Below, one piece after another: positions 8,953 to 18,400 of a stretch of 34,988 nt of DNA. Under the pieces are notes generated by a model. It saw only the letters and a list, made by a program, of their open reading frames with translations. It was not told the DNA's origin and searched no databases. Origin of the DNA: Candidatus Azobacteroides sp. (lineage in GTDB: Bacteria; Bacteroidota; Bacteroidia; Bacteroidales; WRGA01); assembly GCA_021201815.1 (NCBI GenBank), contig JAJQEC010000143.1, positions 1 to 34,988 of the forward strand. Reading direction: 5' to 3'. Position numbers and translations under genes: made by a program. The stretch's first letter is position 1; every line of letters begins with the position of its first letter.

Positions 8953-11900
8953 CTAATATTTTTCAGCCAGTTCCTGTGCTGTTTCTTCTTTTTCTGCTAT
9001 TCCCAGAGCAATACAGACCCGAATAGATTTTCCCGGAGGAATAGTAACATTCTGACGTAAGGCAATGGCAGGATCGAGAACAGATCCCTGACTTCCGGAA
9101 AGGGCTCCACTTTTCTGCATGGCTAACGGATTAGCAGCGGTATTCCCTCTGCCGATAAAACGAAAACGGTCGGTTTCAAATGAAATATCTCCTCCCCTGT
9201 TATCTTCTACAACCATCAAATGGAAAAGATGCGGTGGTTTTTCCTCTTCGGAACGTGGCCTTCTTGTACAGAAAAGAGAAGGGATAGCAGGATCAAACTT
9301 TGTCTGAACAAACAAATCACTGAAAACAGTATGTGCTTCATCATCTGCCTGAGGTGCAATCACCACCTCACTAAAAGTAGTAAATTCTATTTTCCTGGCT
9401 TTATGGGTATGATTGGTAACTTTTACACAACGTAACTCTACATCATCTTCCGGAGATACACAAACTGTTGTGACAATTTCCAGTCCGGAGTATCGTTGCC
9501 GGTATTCCGCATACGCCTGAGTAAACCTTACTTCATAATCTTTTCCGGGTATTAAGACCGGCTGATAACCGGCTGACCAGTATTTTCCGGATTTGAGGTC
9601 TTTCATATAAATAAACATCCCATAGCTATCGGAAGATACATCTTTCCGCCATCGTGTCACGGCTTTGTTATCCCAACGACTGTAACCGGCTCCACTGCTG
9701 TTTACCATTACCTGATAACGCCCGTTGGATAAAAGATTTACTTCAGGAGTATCCGGTAATTTATAAAAGGTGCGGTTTACATTCCTTCGGGAAGAATTAA
9801 GAGCATGAATTCCCTCCATTTCCTGTTTGGAATCGTCAGATATTATATTTGCAGTAATACTATGTGGGACCCGTTCCTGTAATAAAAGTTCAAAAGCTTT
9901 CATCTGCGGACAGGACATAAATCTCTTCTGCATAGAATTATCTTTCAGTACATTTACGAGAGATAGAAGTCCCATACCCTGATGATGAGCCATAAAGGAA
10001 AAGATGTTTACATTTTTTTCATTTAGTGGCAAGTGTGAAGGAGTGTAATCAATCGCTTCATAATAGCCGAAATAACCTTCATGACCTTCTGCAGAAAGGC
10101 GTTCCATATTCTCACATGCTCTTCGTGGTGCTACCATTAATCCCAGCATACTTGCATACGGTGCAATTACCAGATCTTTTGATAATCCCCGTTTCAGCCC
10201 CAGGCTAGGAATCCCGAAAGCCTGATACTGGTAATTAAAATTCATATCTGTCCGGTTATATCCGGATTCGGAGATTCCCCAGGGAACACGGTAAACCTTC
10301 GCATATTCTATTTGTTCATCAATTACTCCTTTGTAAGTGATATCCATAAGGGTTTCCTCAAAGGTCGGCATAATGAGCAATGGCATCAGGTATTCAAACA
10401 TAGAACCACTCCAGGAAAGGAGTATCGGTTTTCCTTTTTCAAAAATAACCAGCCTGCTCATTGAGAACCAATGGTCCATCGGCACTTGTCCCTGGGCAAT
10501 GGCAATATAGCTGCTCAACCGGGCTTCTGAAGCAAGAATATCATAAGAAGCCGAATCAAAACGCTGATCAATGACATTATATCCTATCGTAAACAAATTT
10601 TTCTTTTCATTATACAGGAATTTAAAATCCATTTGGGCAAACTGACTGCTTTGGAGCGTTAATAAGTCCAGTATTTTTATTCTTTCAACAGCACGTTCTG
10701 CTGTTTTCCTGAAATCAGCCAGCCAATCCGGAAACAGGTTTGTTTTATTTTTTTGGAATGAATTATTTTCGTTCCGGACATCATCAGCAGCCTTTTGCAA
10801 AAAAGGGCATACGGTATGTTCATATTCCATTAGTTCCTGAATGGTAGGAAGTTTTCGGAAAGTATTTGCAATAGTATTATATTCTTCTTCCGGCAACACT
10901 TTTTTCAATTCAAGAAGAAGAGGCTGATAGTCTTTACTTATCCAGGGGTAATAGTAAAGAATATTATCCATGTGATCCAGGCAATTAAGCATCAATGTAT
11001 TTCCCCAACGTGCCAGTTTCTTATTTTCGGGAGAAATACCGGCATTTATTTTTTCCACTTTTGCCCTGATCATTTTCAATAAGGTAAAGGCGTCATGGAG
11101 GGTATCCGGAAAAGAAGAAGCGGCCAGCTCTTTTTCCAGTTCTTTCAGATACGGATTGCTGTTTTCGATATCGCTCATTACTCTGACAGTAGTCAGTAAT
11201 CCTTCAAAAATAACCGGATTATAAATCGGTTGGTGTTTATAATTTTCCAATCCCTGCGCCAGCGTAATAAGATTTCCTGCCAGATTTCCACTATCAACAG
11301 TAGAAATATATAACGGGAACAAAGGTTCGAGAGTATTCGTATCATACCAGTTATAAAGATGCCCTCTGAACTTTTTAAGGCGGGTTAAAGAAGCAAATGT
11401 CCTTCTGGTTCTTTCGATAACCTCATTTACAGAAATATATCCGAAATCACATGCTGACAGATTAGCCAGTAAAGAAAGTCCGATATTAGTAGGAGAAGTC
11501 CGGGAAGCCACAACCGGATTGGGTATTTCCTGAAAATTATCCGGTGGCAGCCAGTTATCTTTTTCACTGACAAATACTTCAAAGAAATGCCAGGTTTTCC
11601 GGGCTATTTTATTTAAAAAGACTTTTTGTTGTACAGTAAGTTGTTCGATTTTACTTTTTACCGGACAACTTATATACCAGCTGATATAAGGAGCAAGGAG
11701 CCATGTTACAATAAAAGGCAGCATATACCATAAGGTATTCGGATATTCTATCGAAAAGAAAAGACATACCAACGCAAATACAGGAGAAAACCACATCTTC
11801 CTGTAAGAATTATTCAAGGAGTTCCGGTCCGTACGGTCGGCTTCTTCGGAAGTCTGCCATTGCAACAGGTTTCTGTGTGAAATAAACAAACGCCAGAGGG

Positions 11901-14637
11901 AATGTCCAATGGCATCTGCACATATCCATGCATCATAAGGCAGCACTGCAATAGAAAATAAAATCTGTTTCAGGTGATGGACGGCTTTATCTCCTGCCTC
12001 CTTCAAATGAGGGAGCCAGCATTGTTCTTCCGGTTTTCTTATGACAGACACTAAAAAGGCAAAAAAGAGAGGCAACAGCATTGTCCCCAGAATAAAGAGT
12101 AAAATCAACCAGGTATAATGAGGAAACCAGATTAAAAATCCCAGTAATAAAAGAATAACGGAAGAAGATAGTAAACTACGGCGCAAATTGTCTGCAATTT
12201 TCCATTTGCTCAATCCGGATAATGGATTTTTCTCTGTTCCTTTCTTCAACGGTACGCGGGGTAGAAGCCATTGAAGAATCTGCCAGTCTCCCCGGATCCA
12301 GCGGTGACGTCTTTTTATATCTACCTGATAAGCCGACGGATAGGATTCATATACTTCCACATCCGTAATCAAACCGGAACGGATGTAAGTAGATTCCAAT
12401 AAATCATGACTAAGGATCTTATTTTCCGGAAAACGGTTTTCCAGTACCTGTTCAAAAATATCAACATCATAAATTCCTTTTCCGACAAACGAACCCTCAT
12501 AAAAAATATCCTGGTATACATCTGAAATATAACGTGTATACGGGTCAATTCCGACTTCGTCCGTAAAGAGTTTTGAGAAACGGGAGACCTGACTACTACG
12601 GAGATTAATAGCAATCCGCGGCTGCATAATACCATAACCTTTAACTACCATATTCCTTGCCGGGTCCAGAATCGGACGGTTAAGTATATGTGCCATAGTT
12701 CCGATTAACTTGTAGGCACTATAAGGGGGAAGCTGCGTGTCCGTATCCAGTGTAATCACATATTTTAGCCCTTGTAGAACATCAATTTTGCCGGCTGTCA
12801 TTGAAAAAGCCTCTGTGTTCCCATTCCTTAGAAAATGATTGAATGCCATCAGCTTCCCTCGCTTCCGTTCATAACCCATCCATTTCTCTTCTTTTGCATC
12901 CCAGAGTCTGGGACGATGAAAAAGGTAAAATAAAGAATAATCTACCGAACAATATTTCTTATTCAGTTCTTCAATTCCGGTACGCATAGCTTCCATTAGC
13001 TCTGCGTCTTTTTCTTCCTGTTGTTTGTCCGAATCAATAAAATCCGTTAGTAATGCAAAATAAAGATTCGGATCCCTATTGGATAGATAATGGATTTCCA
13101 GATCAGACAAAAGTTTCCTGATATTTTCTTCACTGGAAATCATAGTAGGAATAACAACAACCGCCCTTGATTCATAAGGAATACCAGCAGAAAAATCCAG
13201 CCGGGGAAGAAAATCCGGTTTGACTAGTAATGTAGAAAGCCAGTTTACTAAAAAAACTGCAAACTGACTGATAAAAACAAGAAAAAGGCAGGTCATTATC
13301 CACAACTTCCAATTACCGAACCCAATCCCCAATGACAAGAGTATATATCCGAAACCGCATACACCGATCAGGGTCAGAAGAGCAATGGCCCCTCCGTAAT
13401 AAGATAACGGAAAAGAACGGAAGCTGTCTTTTAACCCGGATTGAAAAGTCTTTTTTATTCCAAGTGTTTCTTTTAATTTTTTTATTCCTTCATTAACCAG
13501 ATAATATCCTACATGGGAATAGCGTTTGTCCGGTTTCTTTTCCGGTACTTTTTCTGCAAGCGCTACTACCTGATAAGCGACTTCAGGTTCGGAGATTCCG
13601 GCCTGTTGAGCCAGATTCTCTACCGCATGTCTGTAATGGTCGCGGGTAAAAAAATCCATCCCGGCATATACACCTACCGGATCCTTTTTCAAAATGTCTT
13701 CCACAACACTAATGCTTTCCACAAAATCCTTCCAATTTGTCGAGCTTATAAAACGAAGGCTTTTTATACTATGACTTACGGATACCTGATCGGATGCCTG
13801 CTGTTGATTTTCCAGATGAATCAGTTCTTCGCTGCTTAATCCTTCATCCCTTAACCTCTGTTCCATCCAGTTTTTTACAATATGAAGAGAAGGATTCTGT
13901 GAGGAAAGACGTTTGGAAAATTCCGATACAAAAGCACTCGATAAGGGGATATTTGCTTTAGCCATATCCGAAACTATTTCTACCAGCCGGGAGGATTTAT
14001 CAGGAAGTGCCTTTTCAATTTTATCCATCCACAAATTAGCCAGATTACGGTCTAACTGTTCCTGCTGTAATTTCGTTGCGATCCGCTGCAGGTTTTCAAT
14101 TAACACGAGACGAAGCATAATAGGAATCGCCCATAGTTCTCCCAGTTTAAGAACAGAAACATTCTGATAAGAACGAAAAAAGGATTTTAGTGACTCTTCA
14201 TCTATCTGTGCATCCACATGGGAAATTATTTCCACTGCCATACTGTATATTCTGGGTAGTCCCTTGTAAGGCCCATCAGTAAGGGTAGGAAGTTCCCGGC
14301 TATAACTTTTCGGGAAATGCCTTCTGGCAAGCTGAATCTGTTCTTCTATCAGGTAGAAATTATCAACCAGCCATTCCGTCGCCGGAGAGATATACTGAGG
14401 TTTTTTAATGGATAAGGCAGCATGATTAAATGCCTGTAACTTACTATCATTATCATTTAACCGTTCCAGCAGATAATTACTTTTTGTACCCCCGCCGACT
14501 CGTTGTTCTTTTGCTAATATGGCAGCGTATTCTCCTAACTGTTCTATATTAAATAAATCGCTGCGAAAAGGTAGTTTTTTTACATTCTTATTTAAATATC
14601 TTGATTTAAGTTTTTTATATTTTGATACAGTAAGCAT
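8953..14637 (-). CDS. GT84 N-terminal part of an NdvB-like cyclic beta-1,2-glucan synthase
   Basis: 1894 residues from the ATG at 14637 (a TTG nine bases upstream is also in frame). Domains in order: a helical cytoplasmic N-terminus; membrane helices (~420-490); a family-84 glycosyltransferase with TLDTDTQLP (Asp631 and Asp633, the DxD-like pair) and RRHRW (776-780, an R/QxxRW-type motif); more membrane helices (~810-1000); a glucoamylase-like helical domain (~1040-1570, Pfam PF10091) with HHQGMGLL near 1550; and the first GH94-like beta-sandwich (~1640-1890). Brucella and rhizobial Cgs/NdvB are about 2800-2900 residues with GH94 at the end. Here the chain stops at TAG (8953-8955) and the rest follows in the same frame. 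It would initiate, elongate and cyclise beta-1,2-glucan at the inner membrane. No clear promoter was found upstream. Confidence 0.85.
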   Translation of the reverse strand: MLTVSKYKKLKSRYLNKNVKKLPFRSDLFNIEQLGEYAAILAKEQRVGGGTKSNYLLERLNDNDSKLQAFNHAALSIKKPQYISPATEWLVDNFYLIEEQIQLARRHFPKSYSRELPTLTDGPYKGLPRIYSMAVEIISHVDAQIDEESLKSFFRSYQNVSVLKLGELWAIPIMLRLVLIENLQRIATKLQQEQLDRNLANLWMDKIEKALPDKSSRLVEIVSDMAKANIPLSSAFVSEFSKRLSSQNPSLHIVKNWMEQRLRDEGLSSEELIHLENQQQASDQVSVSHSIKSLRFISSTNWKDFVESISVVEDILKKDPVGVYAGMDFFTRDHYRHAVENLAQQAGISEPEVAYQVVALAEKVPEKKPDKRYSHVGYYLVNEGIKKLKETLGIKKTFQSGLKDSFRSFPLSYYGGAIALLTLIGVCGFGYILLSLGIGFGNWKLWIMTCLFLVFISQFAVFLVNWLSTLLVKPDFLPRLDFSAGIPYESRAVVVIPTMISSEENIRKLLSDLEIHYLSNRDPNLYFALLTDFIDSDKQQEEKDAELMEAMRTGIEELNKKYCSVDYSLFYLFHRPRLWDAKEEKWMGYERKRGKLMAFNHFLRNGNTEAFSMTAGKIDVLQGLKYVITLDTDTQLPPYSAYKLIGTMAHILNRPILDPARNMVVKGYGIMQPRIAINLRSSQVSRFSKLFTDEVGIDPYTRYISDVYQDIFYEGSFVGKGIYDVDIFEQVLENRFPENKILSHDLLESTYIRSGLITDVEVYESYPSAYQVDIKRRHRWIRGDWQILQWLLPRVPLKKGTEKNPLSGLSKWKIADNLRRSLLSSSVILLLLGFLIWFPHYTWLILLFILGTMLLPLFFAFLVSVIRKPEEQCWLPHLKEAGDKAVHHLKQILFSIAVLPYDAWICADAIGHSLWRLFISHRNLLQWQTSEEADRTDRNSLNNSYRKMWFSPVFALVCLFFSIEYPNTLWYMLPFIVTWLLAPYISWYISCPVKSKIEQLTVQQKVFLNKIARKTWHFFEVFVSEKDNWLPPDNFQEIPNPVVASRTSPTNIGLSLLANLSACDFGYISVNEVIERTRRTFASLTRLKKFRGHLYNWYDTNTLEPLFPLYISTVDSGNLAGNLITLAQGLENYKHQPIYNPVIFEGLLTTVRVMSDIENSNPYLKELEKELAASSFPDTLHDAFTLLKMIRAKVEKINAGISPENKKLARWGNTLMLNCLDHMDNILYYYPWISKDYQPLLLELKKVLPEEEYNTIANTFRKLPTIQELMEYEHTVCPFLQKAADDVRNENNSFQKNKTNLFPDWLADFRKTAERAVERIKILDLLTLQSSQFAQMDFKFLYNEKKNLFTIGYNVIDQRFDSASYDILASEARLSSYIAIAQGQVPMDHWFSMSRLVIFEKGKPILLSWSGSMFEYLMPLLIMPTFEETLMDITYKGVIDEQIEYAKVYRVPWGISESGYNRTDMNFNYQYQAFGIPSLGLKRGLSKDLVIAPYASMLGLMVAPRRACENMERLSAEGHEGYFGYYEAIDYTPSHLPLNEKNVNIFSFMAHHQGMGLLSLVNVLKDNSMQKRFMSCPQMKAFELLLQERVPHSITANIISDDSKQEMEGIHALNSSRRNVNRTFYKLPDTPEVNLLSNGRYQVMVNSSGAGYSRWDNKAVTRWRKDVSSDSYGMFIYMKDLKSGKYWSAGYQPVLIPGKDYEVRFTQAYAEYRQRYSGLEIVTTVCVSPEDDVELRCVKVTNHTHKARKIEFTTFSEVVIAPQADDEAHTVFSDLFVQTKFDPAIPSLFCTRRPRSEEEKPPHLFHLMVVEDNRGGDISFETDRFRFIGRGNTAANPLAMQKSGALSGSQGSVLDPAIALRQNVTIPPGKSIRVCIALGIAEKEETAQELAEKY

Positions 14638-14925
14638 GGTCTTCAAGTTAGTAATCAGTTATAGAAACAGCGAATCAGGATCTGAGAAATAACAAATCAG
14701 TTAAGAACGAAACCGAACATAAGTTCAAAAGCATATAACATCCTTATTTGGTTTTTTGTTCTAGGTAGAAAATCGGAGTTCGGAGAAAGAGAAATAAAGT
14801 TGAAATAACAAGTTTTTTTATAGAAATTATCGGAATAAATAAAAATATTATCTTCTTTTCTCAAAAAGATAGCATATTGATTATAATAATTTTATGAACA
14901 ATAAAAAGAAAGCTAAAAATAGCAA

Positions 14926-14940
14926 TTGCATTAAATGCAA
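14926..14940. promoter_or_regulatory. Palindrome TTGCATT-A-AATGCAA, operator-like
   Basis: Perfect 7-bp arms around a single base, ending 11 bp before the TTG of the putative promoter at 14952. The position suits an activator or repressor site. The regulator is unknown. Confidence 0.4.
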
Positions 14941-14951
14941 CAAATTCCTGA

Positions 14952-14980
14952 TTGCTGTTTTTAATATTTAACTAATTTTG
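14952..14980 (+). promoter_or_regulatory. Putative Bacteroidetes promoter, TTG-N18-TAATTTTG
   Basis: TTG at 14952-14954 and TAATTTTG at 14973-14980 (followed by C) match both promoter elements at an acceptable spacing. It would drive the 15416-21054 operon with a long leader. No better site is seen closer to the gene. Confidence 0.45.
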
Positions 14981-15120
14981 CCAGCTCATTTAACAAAATA
15001 CGCAGGTTTTTCTTTTATCTCAACAATTTTACAGGTAGAAAAATGTATTATTCTCAAAAAAATAATCTTTTATCCCTCTCTTTTAACACTGATAATTTGG
15101 CAGTTAAGGGAATTCTATTA

Positions 15121-15136
15121 GAGAGAGAGAGAGAGA
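15121..15136 (+). repeat. Dinucleotide repeat (GA)8
   Basis: Sixteen bases of pure GA in the leader of the secreted-protein operon. Short tandem repeats of this kind can change length by slippage. Confidence 0.8.
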
Positions 15137-15143
15137 CTACACC

Positions 15144-15204
15144 ACTTACTAAGTAAGTTAGTAACCTGCGCGCGTACATGTAAGAAAAAATTTCTTTTCT
15201 TACA
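15144..15204 (+). repeat. Cluster of palindromes and a hairpin in the operon leader
   Basis: In order: ACTTACT-A-AGTAAGT (15144-15158), GTTA-G-TAAC (15157-15165), TACATGTA (15175-15182), and a perfect 10-bp stem TGTAAGAAAA (15179-15188) / TTTTCTTACA (15195-15204) with a 6-nt loop. The density of dyads in 61 bp suggests RNA structure or protein binding. The hairpin is followed by an A-run, not a T-run, so it is not a plus-strand terminator. Confidence 0.6.
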
Positions 15205-15415
15205 AAAAAAGCTTTCTTTTTTTCCCGGTATCTTTTTATTTATTCTTACGCACTTCGGACAGAAGAAACCTTCCATCTTTGTCCGGAAAGTCTTTTATAT
15301 CCCTGAAAAATCCAGCCAGGATCTTTCCAGGAGAATACATCTATTTGCCTATCATATCCTTTATCTTCCTTCTTCTTTCATAAGCTATTTTTTACTCTTC
15401 AAAATAAAAAAACCA

Positions 15416-18400
15416 ATGGATAAAAAATTACGAAAAAAAGTTTTTTATGCATTTTTCCTCCTGCTCTTTCTGACGGAAGGGATATATGCACAAAGCCAGT
15501 CCTCCACTTTCAGGGCAAATACGGATAACGTGTTTGTCATGCCCGGAGCCTATGCCCTGATTAACGTGCTGAACAATGACGAGCTGGGGGAATGTGAGGA
15601 AAGTACCGTAAATATTTCCGTAAAAACAGAACCGACACATGGAACCCAGCAGTTGAATGCAAGCAGTAAGATCATCCGTTATATTCCACAGGCCGGATGG
15701 ATAGGCAAAGACAGCCTGAGTTATGAGCTGGAGTGTAACGGGAATACCAGCCTGGCGTGGGTGTATATCAACGTCAATGAGAAACCGGATAATATGGAGA
15801 TGGATGTATGTGCAACTACCCCACCGGCAACTACTTGGGATATAGAGCAGGTCGGATATACAAATGAATATGTGCATGTATGGGCACAGCCTTTTGTCGG
15901 AGACATAGATAACGATGGACAATTAGAAATAATAGCCTTCAATCAGGTAAGTAACAAAGCCAGTAATGCGATCTATATTTTTAATCCGGACCTTACCCTT
16001 AAAAGAACTATCCCGACTCCCGTTATTGATGACTTTACAGTGTATCCTATCATAATTGCCGATGTAGACCGGGACGGTTATGGAGAAATTATTATCGGAT
16101 CCGGCGCCACCGACGGATATAAACTATACTGTTATCGGTATGACGGCACTCTTATGTGGACCTCTGCTTATCCGTATTTCTACAGTACCCAACCGGTAAC
16201 TAATCAGGGTAGTTCCGCAGGATTGATTATCGGGGATATCAATAATGACGGTTACCCGGAGATCGTGGCCGGTGACAGGATATTTGATGCGGTGACAGGA
16301 ATCCTGCTGGCTGACCTTCCTACTGGTACTCCCCGGGCAGGCATGATGTCCTCCAATGGGTATGGTTACTTGCCGGCAATGGCCGATTTTGACAATGACG
16401 GGCAACTGGAAATCGCCTGCGGAAGCATGGTATACAAAGTAAATATTACGGACCGCAGTGCTGCCGGATACACATTGGGAAATAATACCGTAAGTATTCT
16501 CTCCGATGTATCGGCAGCCATAGGGGAGATACGTAAGGACGGCTTTACCTCCGTAGCGGATATTGACGGGGATGGATACCTGGATGTAGTAGTAGTAAAT
16601 GGTTCTCCTATGAATGCAGGAAATGCTGCTTACAATCCTTCTGTTTTAATGTATGCCTGGAGCCCAAGAAAAGGCCAGGTACTGGCTTCGGTTTCTCCGC
16701 CTTCTGCCGGGACAACACGAATGGGGTCGAGAGCGTTTATCGGGGATGTAACAGGAAATGGGAAACCGGATATCTGCTTTACCTACGGAACAAACATTAA
16801 TGGAACTGCCGGAGGCGGAATGGCCGGCTACAGTTATGACAAAACATCCGGTACTTTTGTTGAAATCTTTTCGGGTATTACATCCGATACTTCCGGCGCC
16901 ACGACTATGTCCATGTTCGACTTTGACCTCGATGGAGAAGTAGAACTGGTGTATCGAGATGAAACAGACTTAAGGATACTGGATAAATACGGAAACGACA
17001 GGATGACATTCCCCTGTTTTTCATGGACACATACGGAATATCCGGTAATCGTGGATATTGACAAAGATAACCACGCGGATATTATCGTTTCAGGAGGATT
17101 AAGCCATGATGATAGTAGAAATAATAGGGTACGTCTTATTCATTACCGGCATCCGCAGAATACATGGGCCAAGTGCCGGACAATCAATCACCAGCATGCC
17201 TATAACCCGGTATATATCAATGATGACCTGACAGTTCCCAGATACCCGTTAAACCCTGCAACTGAATTCATAAGCAAAGATGGGACCAAAAGGAACAAGC
17301 CTTATAACCATTTCCTGCAACAGGTAACAGACCTGAACTCAGAAGGGGAAACCCTTTACCACGGGCCGGACCTGTATTTCGATAAAAACTTCCAAAATCA
17401 GATGAACTGGGATGTGAATACCGATAAGCTGGAAATAACCATCGGGATTAACAACAGGGGGGATGGAACCTATAGCGGAAACCTGCAGATCAGCACTTTC
17501 CTGATAGATGAAAACCAATCCCCTTTAGGAGAAACACTGGTAGGAGAAGTTACAAAAACGGGGATGAATATCACCCAGAACCAACTGGTAACAATCACAT
17601 ATGAACTGGATAATATCTCTACCCTGCTTACTTCTACCTCTTATACAAACTGGGAAATCAGGCTGAACTGGGATGAAACAGCGAAAGCATACCCTAAGGA
17701 TATGGAAGAATGCCGGTATTATAACAATGTAACCAACAAGATATCCCTGGTAAAAGGGGAACATGTGATGTGCGAGAGTGACCCTTCAGATCTATCCACC
17801 TGTGAATGGGTTACACTCTCCCCGGCAAATGCCTATGACTATTACTGGTATACTACCGACCATCCTTCAGACAGGAGTGAAGCAATTCATACAGGAGATG
17901 CGATGCTCGTCTGCAAAGACAATACTCCTGTACAAACTTATTATATAGAAATATGGGATAAAGGAGGAAACCAGCTCCTGACAAATAAACTGGAAGAGGT
18001 AAAAGTCTACCTCTTCCCGGATTCCCTTATCTGGACCGGGCTTGCTGAGGACCAGGACTGGCATAACTATGAGAACTGGTACAATCCAAACAGCAGCCTT
18101 TATCCCAACGGAAATGTACCACGCGCATGTACAAATGTGCTCATTCCCGATGTAGTTAGCAACTACCCGGATTTAACACCCGGGAGAACACTCTATGACT
18201 ATTATCCCACCAGTGAATGTGCAAATATCACCTTTGAGCACGGAGGGGAAATTGCACAGCCCAACAGCCTGCACTATGACGCGGCTTATATACAGCTAAG
18301 CCTGCTGGGAAACCGATGGTATATGCTTTCTGCCCCCCTGCAGGACCTATATCCGGGAGACTTCTATGTCCATGACCCCAATCCCTGTGACGACGATGTG

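Larger units (their letters stand above)
14638..15415. other. 778-bp non-coding region with leader elements
   Basis: It separates the minus-strand glucan synthase from the plus-strand secreted-protein operon. Visible elements are a palindrome, a TTG-N18-TAATTTTG promoter, a (GA)8 run, a cluster of short palindromes and a 10-bp-stem hairpin. No plausible coding frame was found. If the promoter at 14952-14980 is used, the operon has a 5' leader of roughly 430 nt. Confidence 0.6.
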
